From Sambucus nigra (taxonomy: Eukaryota > Streptophyta > Magnoliopsida > Dipsacales > Adoxaceae), in assembly GCA_949130495.1 (NCBI GenBank), contig CASBWL010000424.1, positions 62,001 to 126,000 on the forward strand: a stretch of 64,000 nucleotides of DNA, read 5' to 3'. Positions 23,338 through 32,819 of this stretch are shown piece by piece. Position 1 is the first letter of the stretch, and each line of letters begins with the position of its first letter. The position numbers were made by a program, and so were the translations under genes. The notes under the pieces were generated by a model. That model had not been told where the DNA came from, searched no databases, and saw only the letters and a list, made by a program, of their open reading frames with translations.

Positions 23338-24894
23338 TGACACGACTCAGAATGTGTCTCTAAGGTGTGTACTCTCTAGGCTCAAGTGCAAGCCTGTCGT
23401 TCAAGTAATAATCCGACAAGTCGGGTATCGATCCTGAGGGAAAAAGGACAACGAGAGTTGTGACGACGGAATAAGACTGAGGAATCCTAACGATGATTCT
23501 AAGAAGAAAAGAAAAAGATTGATTTGGCTTTTTGAGATGGATTAAACTAAATGCAATTATGAAAGTATAATGAAAAATGCAACTAACTAAATTATCTAAA
23601 TGAAGAATGAAGAATTAAATTGAAAGTGTTAAACTTAAATGATGAGAAAATAGGATGGGAATACAATCCCCCAACCCTAGTGTAGTGTAGTGACAACGTC
23701 AATCATAAATTTATCCGATTAATTCAAACCCGGAATTTAGTACTCCCAAGCATTATGTATACGAGGTTGAAGCCCGCGTCATACCTAATTTGAGGATGAG
23801 TAAATCGGTATCGCGGTAATTACATTCAAATTGTAATCTAAATCATCACGAGTACCCCGGGGCAAACGAGATATAAAGATCCACAATTATTATGAAATTA
23901 CACGATACGATCAAAATTAATCATTAAATTCGTCGGATTGACGTTATACACATGCACTAACACATCAGGTTGGGTTCATGCATCCCAACCTTGAAAAACC
24001 TAGCCGGACATGTTAAATTGACTAATGCATGAAATAATGACGTTGCATGTGTAGGAATTCATGATGAAACTAGCTAGAAACATGTAAATACGTATTATGA
24101 ATGCTAAAACAAATTGAATCTAATGGGAAAACAAAGCATGCAAGAGCAATAATAAGAAACAAGAATCTTGAATTAAAACTGGTAAAAACAAACCCGAAAC
24201 AATGAATTCTTGAAGTAATTTGTGCCCTTGATGTTCCTAGATATTTCTCTCCTTTTTCTCTATCAAAAACTCTCTGAAAATAGCCCTAAAAGCTGCCCCT
24301 AGGTTAATACTCCCGTTCCCCACAAGTTTTGGAGTCTTTTAAACCTATTAGGAGACTTGGAGACCAATCAGAATGAAAGACAAAATTCGCGTGTCAGGTA
24401 CATGCGAACCGGTTCAGAGGTACAGCGAACCGGTTCGCCCCTCCGAACCGGTTTGGGGTGGGGTTCGCATGTACCAGCCTGGCCTTGCTCTCAACACTTA
24501 GATTTTTTTCTGGTTTTTCTCTTCTTTTCTTGGATTTTTCTTCAACTTCAACTGAGCATAACTTTTCAACCGTAGCTCGGATTTGGGTGCCGTTTCTTCC
24601 AGTGTTCTCGTTATTTCGAGCTCTTCAACTTCCCAGTTGACTTCTTCTTTCGGATTGGGCTGAAAAATTACCGACATGCCCTTGAACTTGCCTTCTTAGC
24701 TTTTCTTGCACAGTCTTGTTTCCTCCTTTGCACTGCTTGCATAATTAACCTGTAAAACCTATAGGAGAAACACGCAATACTCGCCAAGAAGGTTAGAAGC
24801 ATAAAAGTGAATCAAATACATATATGTTACATCATTCGGGTTCACAAAAGTACTGAAATTAGGGGGATAAATATACAATATTTATGCCCAATCA
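23338..24894 (-). repeat. Athila 3' LTR (left)
   Basis: 1557 bases. On the minus strand it starts TGATTGGGCATAAATATTG and ends GAGTCGTGTCA. It is bordered by TSD GACAG on the left and by the PPT on the right. It holds the CGAACCGGTTCG cassette at 24397-24475. Confidence 0.95.
24397..24475. repeat. Palindrome cassette in Athila 3' LTR (CGAACCGGTTCG type)
   Basis: Outer arms GGTACATGCGAACC (24397-24410) and GGTTCGCATGTACC (24462-24475) are perfect reverse complements. Between them lie further GAACCGGTT palindromes. The whole block can therefore fold into one hairpin or cruciform with smaller palindromes inside. The same block is in the other LTR at 35384-35462. Confidence 0.9.
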
Positions 24895-24905
24895 AACCCC
24901 CCTAA
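24895..24905 (-). other. Athila polypurine tract
   Basis: AACCCCCCTAA abuts the inner edge of the 3' LTR; on the minus strand it is a purine tract ending at the LTR. The following bases (CTTAGAACTTTGCG) recur beside a second PPT-like motif at 26446-26453. Confidence 0.8.
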
Positions 24906-26677
24906 CTTAGAACTTTGCGCGTCCCGAGCAATGTAAAAGAATGAGAGTAAGAGTTAAGGACACTTCAAGGACTTTATTGGGATAGAATACCACTTTCGCG
25001 GGCAAGCGATTGCATTTAGCGTATGCAACAAGCCTTTAAACCTCTAGGTTACCCTAGTAGGACGAGTTGTGTCTCGTGACGGTTTGCAGTGAATATACCC
25101 ACAAAATTCGACTTAAAGAAAATTCAAAATATGCAAAAATTGTACAATTCAAACTTTTCCATAAAATAGTCATCATCAAGTCATATTTACAAGTCTCAAA
25201 CCGTAGTGTGTGTGTGCGAAGCCGGAAATATAACCGCCAATTTCCATCTATTGATCATTACGTTACTTATCCGAAAATTTGTTTTGATTTCAATTTCTCA
25301 CGGAATGCTCTCACAAACGAATCTCTCGGATTATGGCTATTCTCTCGGCATGCGTGATATAAGGAGTAAATGTAATGGAAGCAAATACACGCATGCAATT
25401 AGAAAGACAGAAATTTTATGGTGAAGGGATCTCTTCAACGGATTACGGTTTTAAAAACGGGAACATCGCCTCTATTTCGCGCATTTAACCTCTTATATTA
25501 TCTTTTGGTGTATTAACTCTCCACGCGGTACTCAATTTATGCAATTTGGACTCGGTTAGGACTTTTTCGGGTTATAGGGTGTATAGGGTAAAATGAAGGA
25601 GGTATGGAAGGTTGGAATTGGAAAATTCATTCGTGATGTCCATTTGTGCATTTTCCGGGCTATTGCTCATTTTTTTCTTCTTTTTCTATATTTTTTTTTT
25701 CATTTCTATTATTTTTTTTTTCAGCTATTTTTGTTGAGCATTCTTCTATTTTTTTTTCTTGCCCCTTTTTGTTGCACTTTTCGGACTTAAATTCTGAATT
25801 TTTTTCATTTTTCGCAATTCCGGGCTATTTTGGGTTTTTCGGGTTGTCAAACGAAAGGGAAAATTATTTGGCTCAATTTGGGTTGCAAAGGGTAATTTTT
25901 CGCTACTTTTTCTGGCCAATATTTTTGGGTGACAAACGAGGGCCTACTTCATTGTCCAAAATGTCAATTGCGTTACCATATGCGTTTCGAGGTGAATTTA
26001 AGTTTAGAGACTAATTTGGCACGATTTTCAAGGCAACATTGCACACATTTTTCAAAACCGATCAAAATGAAAGGATTGAGATCCTTGACAACTTATTAAG
26101 CGCTAAAAAGAACTTTCAGTTAACAATTAACTCGGATTGATTTAAAAACTCAAAAAGATCGATAGGCTCGAAATCTCACCGGGTTTTGTTAATATCCACA
26201 CTTATTTGTAAAGTCGTCAATTTTCGCACAATTTCCATCTTTAGTCAATTTCGGCTTTGTGTATGTTGGATGTTTACAATTTGAGACTCCTATTTGACTT
26301 TTAATGATATTTTTGAAAAATTTGAATTCCAATTTTTATTTATTTTGAACAAAAATATTTTTGGATTTTTCAAAATTTTATGATTTTTTTGGAAATTTTT
26401 GGCATTTTTGAAAATTTGTGAAGTTTTAGACATACGCACTTGTGACCCCCCCTAACTTAGACTTTTGCATTGTCCTCAAGCAAAAAGGACTAAAATCTAA
26501 CTTAAGGCAAATAAAAAGTGCGGAAAAATAAAACAAACAAATATGAAAAAAATGCAAGATTGTATAATAACAAAAAGAAGCCTGTGTTACATGAAAAAAA
26601 AGGAAAAAACAACTGTGAACAATGTGAAAGCCCTACCACCACTAACAATTAAACCAAAAGATAAAGACAATAAAAGC
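24895..26677 (-). other. Athila 3' non-coding module between ORF3 and the 3' LTR
   Basis: About 1.8 kb with no credible coding frame. It contains the block shared with copy I (24988-25085), a strongly T-rich tract (25660-25780, A-rich in the element sense) and, at 26446-26453, a second CCCCCCTAACTTAG motif followed by TTTTGCATTGTCCTCAA. Long 3' untranslated regions are usual in Athila; the repeated PPT motif is not something I would expect. Confidence 0.75.
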
Positions 26678-27838
26678 TCATGGGGGAGGTGGGTGGGAGG
26701 AGCTCGGTGCAGTCGGGTCATATGGGTCATAAAAGAAGGGGGGAGGAGGACCACCAAAGTTGAGCTGGTGAAGGTGGACGTGGAGTTGATACATCATCCG
26801 GGTGTCCCTCCGGTAAGCCGCTTGATCTTGATTGTATTGGTTGATGAACCCGTCGAGACGGGACTCAACCGCTGAAAGGCGCCTATCGAAGTTTGCTCCC
26901 GGGAGCTCGAAATCGGAATCCTCCTCATCATCCTCAATTTCTTCCTCGTCTACATCCATCATTGGGTCATCGGGAGCTTCCTCGGCCACGTCCTCCTCGT
27001 GAATAGGACGGTCGGGGTGAGCCACGCGCATTTGGCGCTCACTTCGAGTTGTGGACGTGCCACCTACGGGGCGAGGAAGTCGAATTTGGTTTCCGGGTTC
27101 ATCCACTCCCGCATCCATCAAGAGCTCCGTAATGAAACAGGCGTATGGGAGTGCCACCTTGCCAGTTTCGTCATAGGCGGCATTGAGGATATCCGCGTAG
27201 AAGACTTGGGCAAGGTTGATGGTGCTCTCGGGGTCCAAAAAATAGTAGAGGAAATTGGCGTGACGGGACCGGACCACCGAGTCATTGGTGGTTTGGTGGA
27301 TGGCACCACAAACAATGATGTGAGTGAAGCGGACCGTGGCGGCCAGTCCACCAATGGGGAAGGTTTCGCGTGTCCATTCCGCCCCGAGTGCCATGCGGGC
27401 AACGCATTCGTCTTTTGTGTGTGGGGCACCATTGTTGGGGTATTGAAAGGGCACGGGGAGGATCACCCCTTTGGCACGCATTTTGCGTGCAATAAGAGCT
27501 GCCGAGAAGGGAATAGTGATACCGTCGAGATAAGCCTCGTGAAGTGTGGAAGATTTGCGAACCAAGGTCGCATAGAATTGATGAATAGCGGTATCAAAAA
27601 CGTTATTGCACGTAGGGGCGAGGAAAGAGAACCACCCACGGCGGTCAAAAAGGGCGGTGACTTCGCCCGGAAGGGTGTTCCAATCCACGAAGCGCTCGAT
27701 GTGAATGGCGCGTGTGGAGGAGAAGTAGATCTCGGACCAATGGCGTTCTTGGACGCATCGGAATACCCCCCTGTCCGGGTCATCAAGTATGGTGGTCTCA
27801 TCATATTTCTTTGGGCGGGGAGCGGGGCGGCGCGGCAT
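26678..27838 (-). CDS. Athila third ORF (putative plant transposon protein, env position)
   Basis: 386 codons from ATG at 27838 (MPRRPAPRPKKYDE) to the stop at 26678. It is intact and lies after integrase, where Athila elements carry their so-called env-like ORF. The N-terminal half (ERHWSEIYFSS, VDWNTLPGEV, RRGWFSFL) matches the family annotated in plants as putative plant transposon protein. The C-terminal part has an acidic run (MMDVDEEEIEDDEEDSDFE), a coiled-coil-like stretch (RRLSAVESRLDGFINQYNQ) and a Pro-rich tail. I see no signal peptide or membrane span in this start, so an envelope role is not supported. The frame stays open upstream to 28324 (548 codons), but that part is low-complexity leader. 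It may be expressed by splicing or from an internal promoter. Confidence 0.75.
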   Translation of the reverse strand: MPRRPAPRPKKYDETTILDDPDRGVFRCVQERHWSEIYFSSTRAIHIERFVDWNTLPGEVTALFDRRGWFSFLAPTCNNVFDTAIHQFYATLVRKSSTLHEAYLDGITIPFSAALIARKMRAKGVILPVPFQYPNNGAPHTKDECVARMALGAEWTRETFPIGGLAATVRFTHIIVCGAIHQTTNDSVVRSRHANFLYYFLDPESTINLAQVFYADILNAAYDETGKVALPYACFITELLMDAGVDEPGNQIRLPRPVGGTSTTRSERQMRVAHPDRPIHEEDVAEEAPDDPMMDVDEEEIEDDEEDSDFELPGANFDRRLSAVESRLDGFINQYNQDQAAYRRDTRMMYQLHVHLHQLNFGGPPPPFFYDPYDPTAPSSSHPPPP

Positions 27839-27860
27839 TTTGATTGAAAAGAGGGAGAGA

Positions 27861-27950
27861 GAGGGAGAAATTATGGGAGAAAATATGGGAGAGAAGAGAG
27901 TGAGGGAGAAATTATGGGAGAAAATATGGGAGAGAAGAGAGTGAGGGAGA
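27861..27950. repeat. 41-base tandem repeat in the ORF3 leader
   Basis: Two full copies and a partial third of a 41-base unit containing GAAATTATGGGAGAAAATAT start at 27861, 27902 and 27943, about 20 bases upstream of the ORF3 start codon. Read in the element sense the leader is pyrimidine-rich. Confidence 0.85.
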
Positions 27951-28178
27951 ATGTTTTGGTGTGAAAAATGGAGGAGTGGTGGGATGTATTTATAGGTGTG
28001 AAGGGGTGTGTTTTTGGTGGGAAATATGAAAGGTTGGGAAGGAGAGGGTGGAGGGAATGAATTGGGATGAATTTGGGAAGGAGGGAAGGATTTGGAGGGA
28101 AGAAAAATGAAGGGGGAAGAAGGGGAAAAGAATGGAGGGAAAGGGAATGAACTTGGAGAAAAGGGGAGAAGAACCTGA

Positions 28179-28268
28179 CAGGTACATGCGAACCGGTTCG
28201 GGAGTACAGCGAACCGGTTCGCCCCTCCGAACCGATTCGGAGGTACAGCGAACCAGTTCGGGGGTACC
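28179..28268. repeat. Internal copy of the LTR palindrome cassette upstream of Athila ORF3
   Basis: ACAGGTACATGCGAACCGG at 28178-28196, then GTACAGCGAACCGGTTCGCC and CTCCGAACCG reproduce the LTR cassette almost base for base over some 60 bases. One extra AGGTACAGCGAACC repeat follows, and the block ends in a shortened right arm. It lies between integrase and ORF3, about 340 bases upstream of the ORF3 ATG in the element sense. The bases around it are not LTR sequence. Confidence 0.9.
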
Positions 28269-28551
28269 AGGATGGTCCAATCGCTGAAATTCACTCTTCT
28301 CTCCATTTCTAAGTGCTCTCTCATCCCCTAACTTGTGAATAATGCCCCTAAAAACCTTCTAGACCCTCGAGCTCTCAAAAACATCCTCGAATACGACCTC
28401 GAAAAGCGTACTAGCACCCTCGAAAAACGTGTTAACCTATCTCTCATGCTACACAGGCTCCGGACTCCTAACTAACCTATTTACACACGACTATTTTACA
28501 CACAAAATCACCCCATACGCGTCGGGGGTGCGACGACCTCACTCGCTTAGC

Positions 28552-30873
28552 TCAATTGACCCCGTAAACAGGGTCCGACAACCAAATCGTGTCGACCTCA
28601 TCCACAAACGCCTCTAGGTATGGCTTTAGGCGTTGTCCATTTACCTTTAATGTGTTTTCCCCTTTTAAATCGTTTAGTTCAACAGCTCCATGGGGAAAAA
28701 CGTTCTTTACGACGAACGGGCCAGACCATCGTGACCGCAGCTTGCCTGGAAAGAGGTGGTGCCGAGAGTTGTATAGAAGAACTTTTTGCCCGGGATGAAA
28801 CTCTTTTCGTCGAATGATGCTATCATGAGCAAGTTTCATCCTCTCCTTTGAAATTTTAGCATTCTTATACGCATCGTTGCGTAGTTCTTCTAACTCAATC
28901 AATTGTAGCTTACGGGCTTCACCGGCCTTGTCCAAGGCATAGTTCAATTGCTTAATTGCCCAATATGCTTTGTGTTCGAGCTCAAAAGGGAGATGACAAG
29001 GTTTTCCATACACAAAACGGAAAGGAGACATTCCAAGTTGATTTTTAAACGCGGTACGATATGCCCAAAGTGCATCGGTCAATCTAAGGGACCAATCTTT
29101 CCGGGTAGGATTGACGGTCTTTTCAAGAATGTTCTCGATCTCCCGATTCGCTAGCTCGGCCTGCCCATCCGTTTGTGGGTGATATGTCGTCCCAACCTTG
29201 TGGACGACCCCATACTTTCTCATGAGCTTCTCAAATGGCTTATTGCAAAAGTGCGTGCCATTATCGCTAATTATCGCTTTCGGTGCTCCGAAGCGAGAAA
29301 GTATGTGTTCCTGTAGAAACTTTATCACCACTTTGTTGTCATTAGTCTGAGTAGCTATAGCTTCTACCCATTTAGAAACGTAGTCTACCGCGACTAGGAT
29401 GTATAGGAAACCAAAGGATGGGGGGAAGGGACCCATGAAGTCAATACCCCAACAATCGAATATCTCAATGATGAGTATGGGGGTAAGGGGCATCATGTCG
29501 CATCGAGAAATGGCTCCCATTCGTTGGCACCTATTACATGACTTGCACGCGTCATTTTCATCCCGGAAGATTGTGGGCCAATAGAGGCCGCATTGCAAAA
29601 TTTTAGCGGCCGTCTTTTTCGCTGAGAAGTGGCCTCCACATGCTTCCGAATGACAAAACTGGATGACCTTTGGAATCTCGTCATCCGGTACACATCGTCG
29701 GATGATTTGGTCGGCGCAATATTTAAAAAGGAAGGGATCATCGTAAAAGAACATGCGCGACCAATTAAGAAACCTCTTCTTATCTTGCGGTGTCCAATCG
29801 GGAGGGACGGCTCCCGTGACTAGATAGTTTACTATGTCCGCAAACCAGGGATAGGAAGAGGTGGCAAATAGTTGCTCATCCGGAAAGTGCTCGTCTATGG
29901 GTATGGGATCAATAGGTACGTCGGACGAGAGCCGAGATAAGTGGTCGGCCACGACGTTTTCTACTCCTTTCTTGTCTTTGATGGAGAGATTAAACTCTTG
30001 TAGGAGTAGGATCCACCTTATGAGGCGCGGCTTGGCGTCTTTCTTCGCAAGTAGATATTTTAAAGCCGCGTGGTCGGTGAAGACAATGATAGGAGAACCA
30101 ATAAGATACGATCTGAACTTATCTAGGGCAAAGACTACCGCTAGCAACTCCTTCTCCGTGGTAGAGTAGTTGAGTTGAGGTCCGGCTAGGGTCCGGCTAG
30201 CGTAGTAGATGACATGAGCTTGCTTATCTTTACGTTGGCCCAAAACGGCCTCAATCGCGTAATCGCTTGCATCACACATAAGTTCGAACGGTAGGGACCA
30301 ATCCGGAACTTGCATGATGGTAGCGGACACGAGCATGTTCTTTAATTTATCAAAGGAGCTTTGGAATGCCTCGATCCACTCAAACGGGTTATCCTTCATG
30401 AGAAGGTTGCTTAAGGGTCTAGCGATAGCGCTAAAGTCCTTAATGAACCTTCGATAAAACCCGACGTGACCCAAGAATGAGCGCACGTCTTTAAGCGATC
30501 TCGGTGGGGGAAGGTCAGCTATGACATGTATATTAGCCCTATCAACCTCTATGCCCTTGGATGATACTATGTGACCAAGAACTATTCCCTCAGTGACCAT
30601 GAAATGGCACTTCTCCCAATTCAGCACTAAGTTCTTGTCCACACACCGGGTAAGTACTTTTTCCAATTTTTTTAAACAATGATCGAAAGAGGTGCCAAAA
30701 ACGCTGAAATCGTCCATGAACACCTCGAGTCCTCTCTCGACCATGTCGCTAAATAAGCTCAACATGCACCTTTGAAAGGTCGCGGGTGCATTACACAAGC
30801 CAAATGGCATACGTTTGTAGGCAAACGTACCAAAAAGGACAAGTGAAAGTCGTCTTCTCTTGGTCAAGTACAT
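28552..30873 (-). CDS. Athila pol part 3: reverse transcriptase end, RNase H, integrase
   Basis: An intact 773-codon frame. Residues 14-55 carry the RT block [20 protein letters not shown] and catalytic FMDD (52-55). RNase H follows with CDAS (Asp201), Glu near 240, [11 protein letters not shown] (Asp267) and VADHLSRL (Asp310). Integrase has the HHCC finger (His408, His415, Cys443, Cys446) and the catalytic triad Asp478 (GIDFMGPFP), Asp537 (SDNGTHF) and Glu573 (QAELANRE), spaced DX35E. The end ([17 protein letters not shown]) is the usual Athila/Tat C-terminus without a chromodomain. The frame is joined to the preceding pol segment by a single +1 shift in a T run near 30815-30825, so the complete polyprotein is broken here. 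Confidence 0.9.
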   Translation of the reverse strand: MYLTKRRRLSLVLFGTFAYKRMPFGLCNAPATFQRCMLSLFSDMVERGLEVFMDDFSVFGTSFDHCLKKLEKVLTRCVDKNLVLNWEKCHFMVTEGIVLGHIVSSKGIEVDRANIHVIADLPPPRSLKDVRSFLGHVGFYRRFIKDFSAIARPLSNLLMKDNPFEWIEAFQSSFDKLKNMLVSATIMQVPDWSLPFELMCDASDYAIEAVLGQRKDKQAHVIYYASRTLAGPQLNYSTTEKELLAVVFALDKFRSYLIGSPIIVFTDHAALKYLLAKKDAKPRLIRWILLLQEFNLSIKDKKGVENVVADHLSRLSSDVPIDPIPIDEHFPDEQLFATSSYPWFADIVNYLVTGAVPPDWTPQDKKRFLNWSRMFFYDDPFLFKYCADQIIRRCVPDDEIPKVIQFCHSEACGGHFSAKKTAAKILQCGLYWPTIFRDENDACKSCNRCQRMGAISRCDMMPLTPILIIEIFDCWGIDFMGPFPPSFGFLYILVAVDYVSKWVEAIATQTNDNKVVIKFLQEHILSRFGAPKAIISDNGTHFCNKPFEKLMRKYGVVHKVGTTYHPQTDGQAELANREIENILEKTVNPTRKDWSLRLTDALWAYRTAFKNQLGMSPFRFVYGKPCHLPFELEHKAYWAIKQLNYALDKAGEARKLQLIELEELRNDAYKNAKISKERMKLAHDSIIRRKEFHPGQKVLLYNSRHHLFPGKLRSRWSGPFVVKNVFPHGAVELNDLKGENTLKVNGQRLKPYLEAFVDEVDTIWLSDPVYGVN

Positions 30874-31831
30874 CTACCTCAATTTGGTTATATCCGGAAT
30901 AACCATCAAGGAAGCAATAATAAGGGTGGCCCGCAACTCTCTCAAGCATTTGATCAATGAATGGCAAGTGGAAATGGTCTTTTCTTGTTCCCGCATTGAG
31001 TTTCTGGTAATCAATGCAAACACGCCAACCGGTGGTGGTGCGTTGGGGAACAAGCTCTCCCTTGGTATTCTCAATCACAGTTATACCCGACTTCTTCGGG
31101 ACGACTTGAATAGGGCTCACCCATTTGCTATCCGAGATTGGGTAGATAATCTCAGCATCCAATAGTTTGATGATCTCAGTTCTCACAACTTCTTTCATAT
31201 TGGGATTCAGTCTTCTTTGCATTTCTCTAGAGGGCTTGACATCCTCGTCGAGATGAATCTTGTGGGTGCAAATCAAAGGACTTATCCCCTTCAAATCAGC
31301 TATACACCAACCAAAAGCACCCTGGTGCTTCCTCAGAATTCTCATCAATTTTCCCTCCTTCCCTTCGTCTAGGCTAGAGGAGATAACAACAGGAAATGTC
31401 TCATCCTCTCCTAGGTATGCATATTTGATATGGGAGGGGAGTTTCTTTAATTCGAGGGTTGGAAATTTTTCACTGGAAGGAGCCATATGTTTATCCCTCG
31501 GAGGTAGTTCCTCGAATCTAGAAACCCAATCAATCTCTCCCACGTCCTCGTCTGACGCACTCTCATCGAGTAATTCTCTCAACCTTCCAACATCCCTCTC
31601 GAAGTGGGTAGACGTCCCCTCACACTCATAGCTCGTCGCTAAACATGACTTTAAGGCGTCGCCACAAAAAGTTTCTTCGAAGTACTCTTCTACTACCTCA
31701 TCTATGGGGCTCACCGCGTGAAGATCATCTTCCTCCCCTGCATTTTGGGCTATGTGGAAGATGTTGGTTTCCAAGGTCATGTTTCCCAAAGGTGAGCTGC
31801 ATTCGCCCATTCCTTGTGTTGATGATTGCAT
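30791..31831 (-). pseudogene. Athila pol part 2: protease-RT linker and reverse transcriptase N-terminal half
   Basis: 346 codons. After the linker comes the RT start: GAFGWCIADLKGISPLICTH, the AEIIYPISDSKWVSPIQVVPKK block, GWRVCIDYQKLN and DHFHLPFIDQMLER, ending at LDGYSGYNQIEV and [11 protein letters not shown]. At the last motif the frame leaves RT and ends within about 15 codons; RT continues at +1 in the 28552-30873 frame. The upstream border is also a +1 shift, near GGGAAAC at about 31780-31790. Both shifts sit in short homopolymer runs. Confidence 0.85.
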
Positions 31832-32771
31832 TAGCTGTAGCTAAGAAAGGGCGACCAATGATGATGGGAACATGGTTGTTTGAGTTAAAGGAGGGCTCCG
31901 TGTCCCAAATGTCAAAGTCTACCAGGAAGTAGAAAGTGTCCACTTGGACGATCACGTCCTCGACTATGCCTCGTGGAATCTTCACTGATCGATCCGCCAA
32001 TTGGAGAGTGACCTTTGTGGGCTTGAGGTCGCCCAAGTCAAGTTGCCTATAAATGGAGTAAGGAAGTATGTTTACACTTGCTCCCAAGTCAAGTAAGGCT
32101 TTCTCAATTTTATTATCTCCAATGATGCATGATATGGTGGGTGCACCGGGATCTTTAAATTTAGGCGGGAGATCATTTAGCAGAATGGAACTCACGTTCT
32201 GAGCTAGAAAGACGTTCTTTTTAACTTTCATCCTCCTTTTTACCGTCAACAATTCTTTGATAACTTTGTCGTAGGCTGGAATTTGTTTGATGGCATCAAA
32301 GAAGGGTAGATTCAGCTTCACTTGCTTTAGAACTTCTAGCACTTCATCACGTGGAGTCCCTTTTTGAATAGGAATCAATCTTCGAGGAAATGGTGCTGCG
32401 GAGGGTGGTTTAACTACCACCTCAGGCTCACTAGTGCCTTCCTTATCACTCTCGTCCAACGGGACATCTTCGGCCTCTTTCGTGCCGGGCGAAATCTCCT
32501 TGTCTTTTGTTGTGTCGTGTGGAGGAGGTGATAAATCAACGACTCTTCCACTACAAAGAGTGGTCACTGCTTGACATTGCTCCTGATGTTCAGTGGATGT
32601 GGAGCTAACACTAGTTTGACCTTGGGGAGGTCGTTGGCCTTGGGCAGGGAATTTGCCCTTCTCTTGAACACTCAACGAGGATTGTATCTTAGACAGATTT
32701 GCATTTAGGTCGCCAATGAGATGATCATACTTGGCATTGGTTGCGGCCTGGCTTGCGATGAATTGATTCAC
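31725..32771 (-). CDS. Athila gag-pol linker and aspartic protease
   Basis: The frame continues gag after an in-frame TAA. A Gln/Pro/Ser-rich linker is followed by the LPFFDAIKQIPAYDKVIKEL block found in Athila and Tat polyproteins, and then by the retropepsin core: ALLDLGASVNILPYS with DLGA at residues 228-231 of this frame, and IIIGRPFLATANAIIN. Athila proteases often carry Leu in place of the Ser/Thr of DSGA/DTGA. The last 20 or so codons are out of frame because of the +1 shift at the GGGAAA run. It cleaves the Gag-Pol polyprotein. Confidence 0.85.
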   Translation of the reverse strand: MNQFIASQAATNAKYDHLIGDLNANLSKIQSSLSVQEKGKFPAQGQRPPQGQTSVSSTSTEHQEQCQAVTTLCSGRVVDLSPPPHDTTKDKEISPGTKEAEDVPLDESDKEGTSEPEVVVKPPSAAPFPRRLIPIQKGTPRDEVLEVLKQVKLNLPFFDAIKQIPAYDKVIKELLTVKRRMKVKKNVFLAQNVSSILLNDLPPKFKDPGAPTISCIIGDNKIEKALLDLGASVNILPYSIYRQLDLGDLKPTKVTLQLADRSVKIPRGIVEDVIVQVDTFYFLVDFDIWDTEPSFNSNNHVPIIIGRPFLATANAIINTRNGRMQLTFGKHDLGNQHLPHSPKCRGGR

Positions 32772-32819
32772 AGTATCCTCGAGAGTTCTCCGCTGTGGCG
32801 GGATATAATTTCCATGAGG

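Noticed and set aside
26678..27838. Athila ORF3 as a true envelope glycoprotein
   Set aside because: No signal peptide or membrane span in the supported start, and an acidic, nuclear-looking C-terminus.
26999..27847. 282-codon plus-strand open frame
   Set aside because: It is antisense to the well-supported Athila ORF3 and mirrors its codon structure; no domain is recognisable.
31775..31795. GGGAAAC as a programmed -1 frameshift site between protease and RT of Athila
   Set aside because: The heptamer is not in the required codon phase and the next frame lies at +1, so a one-base indel is the simpler reading.
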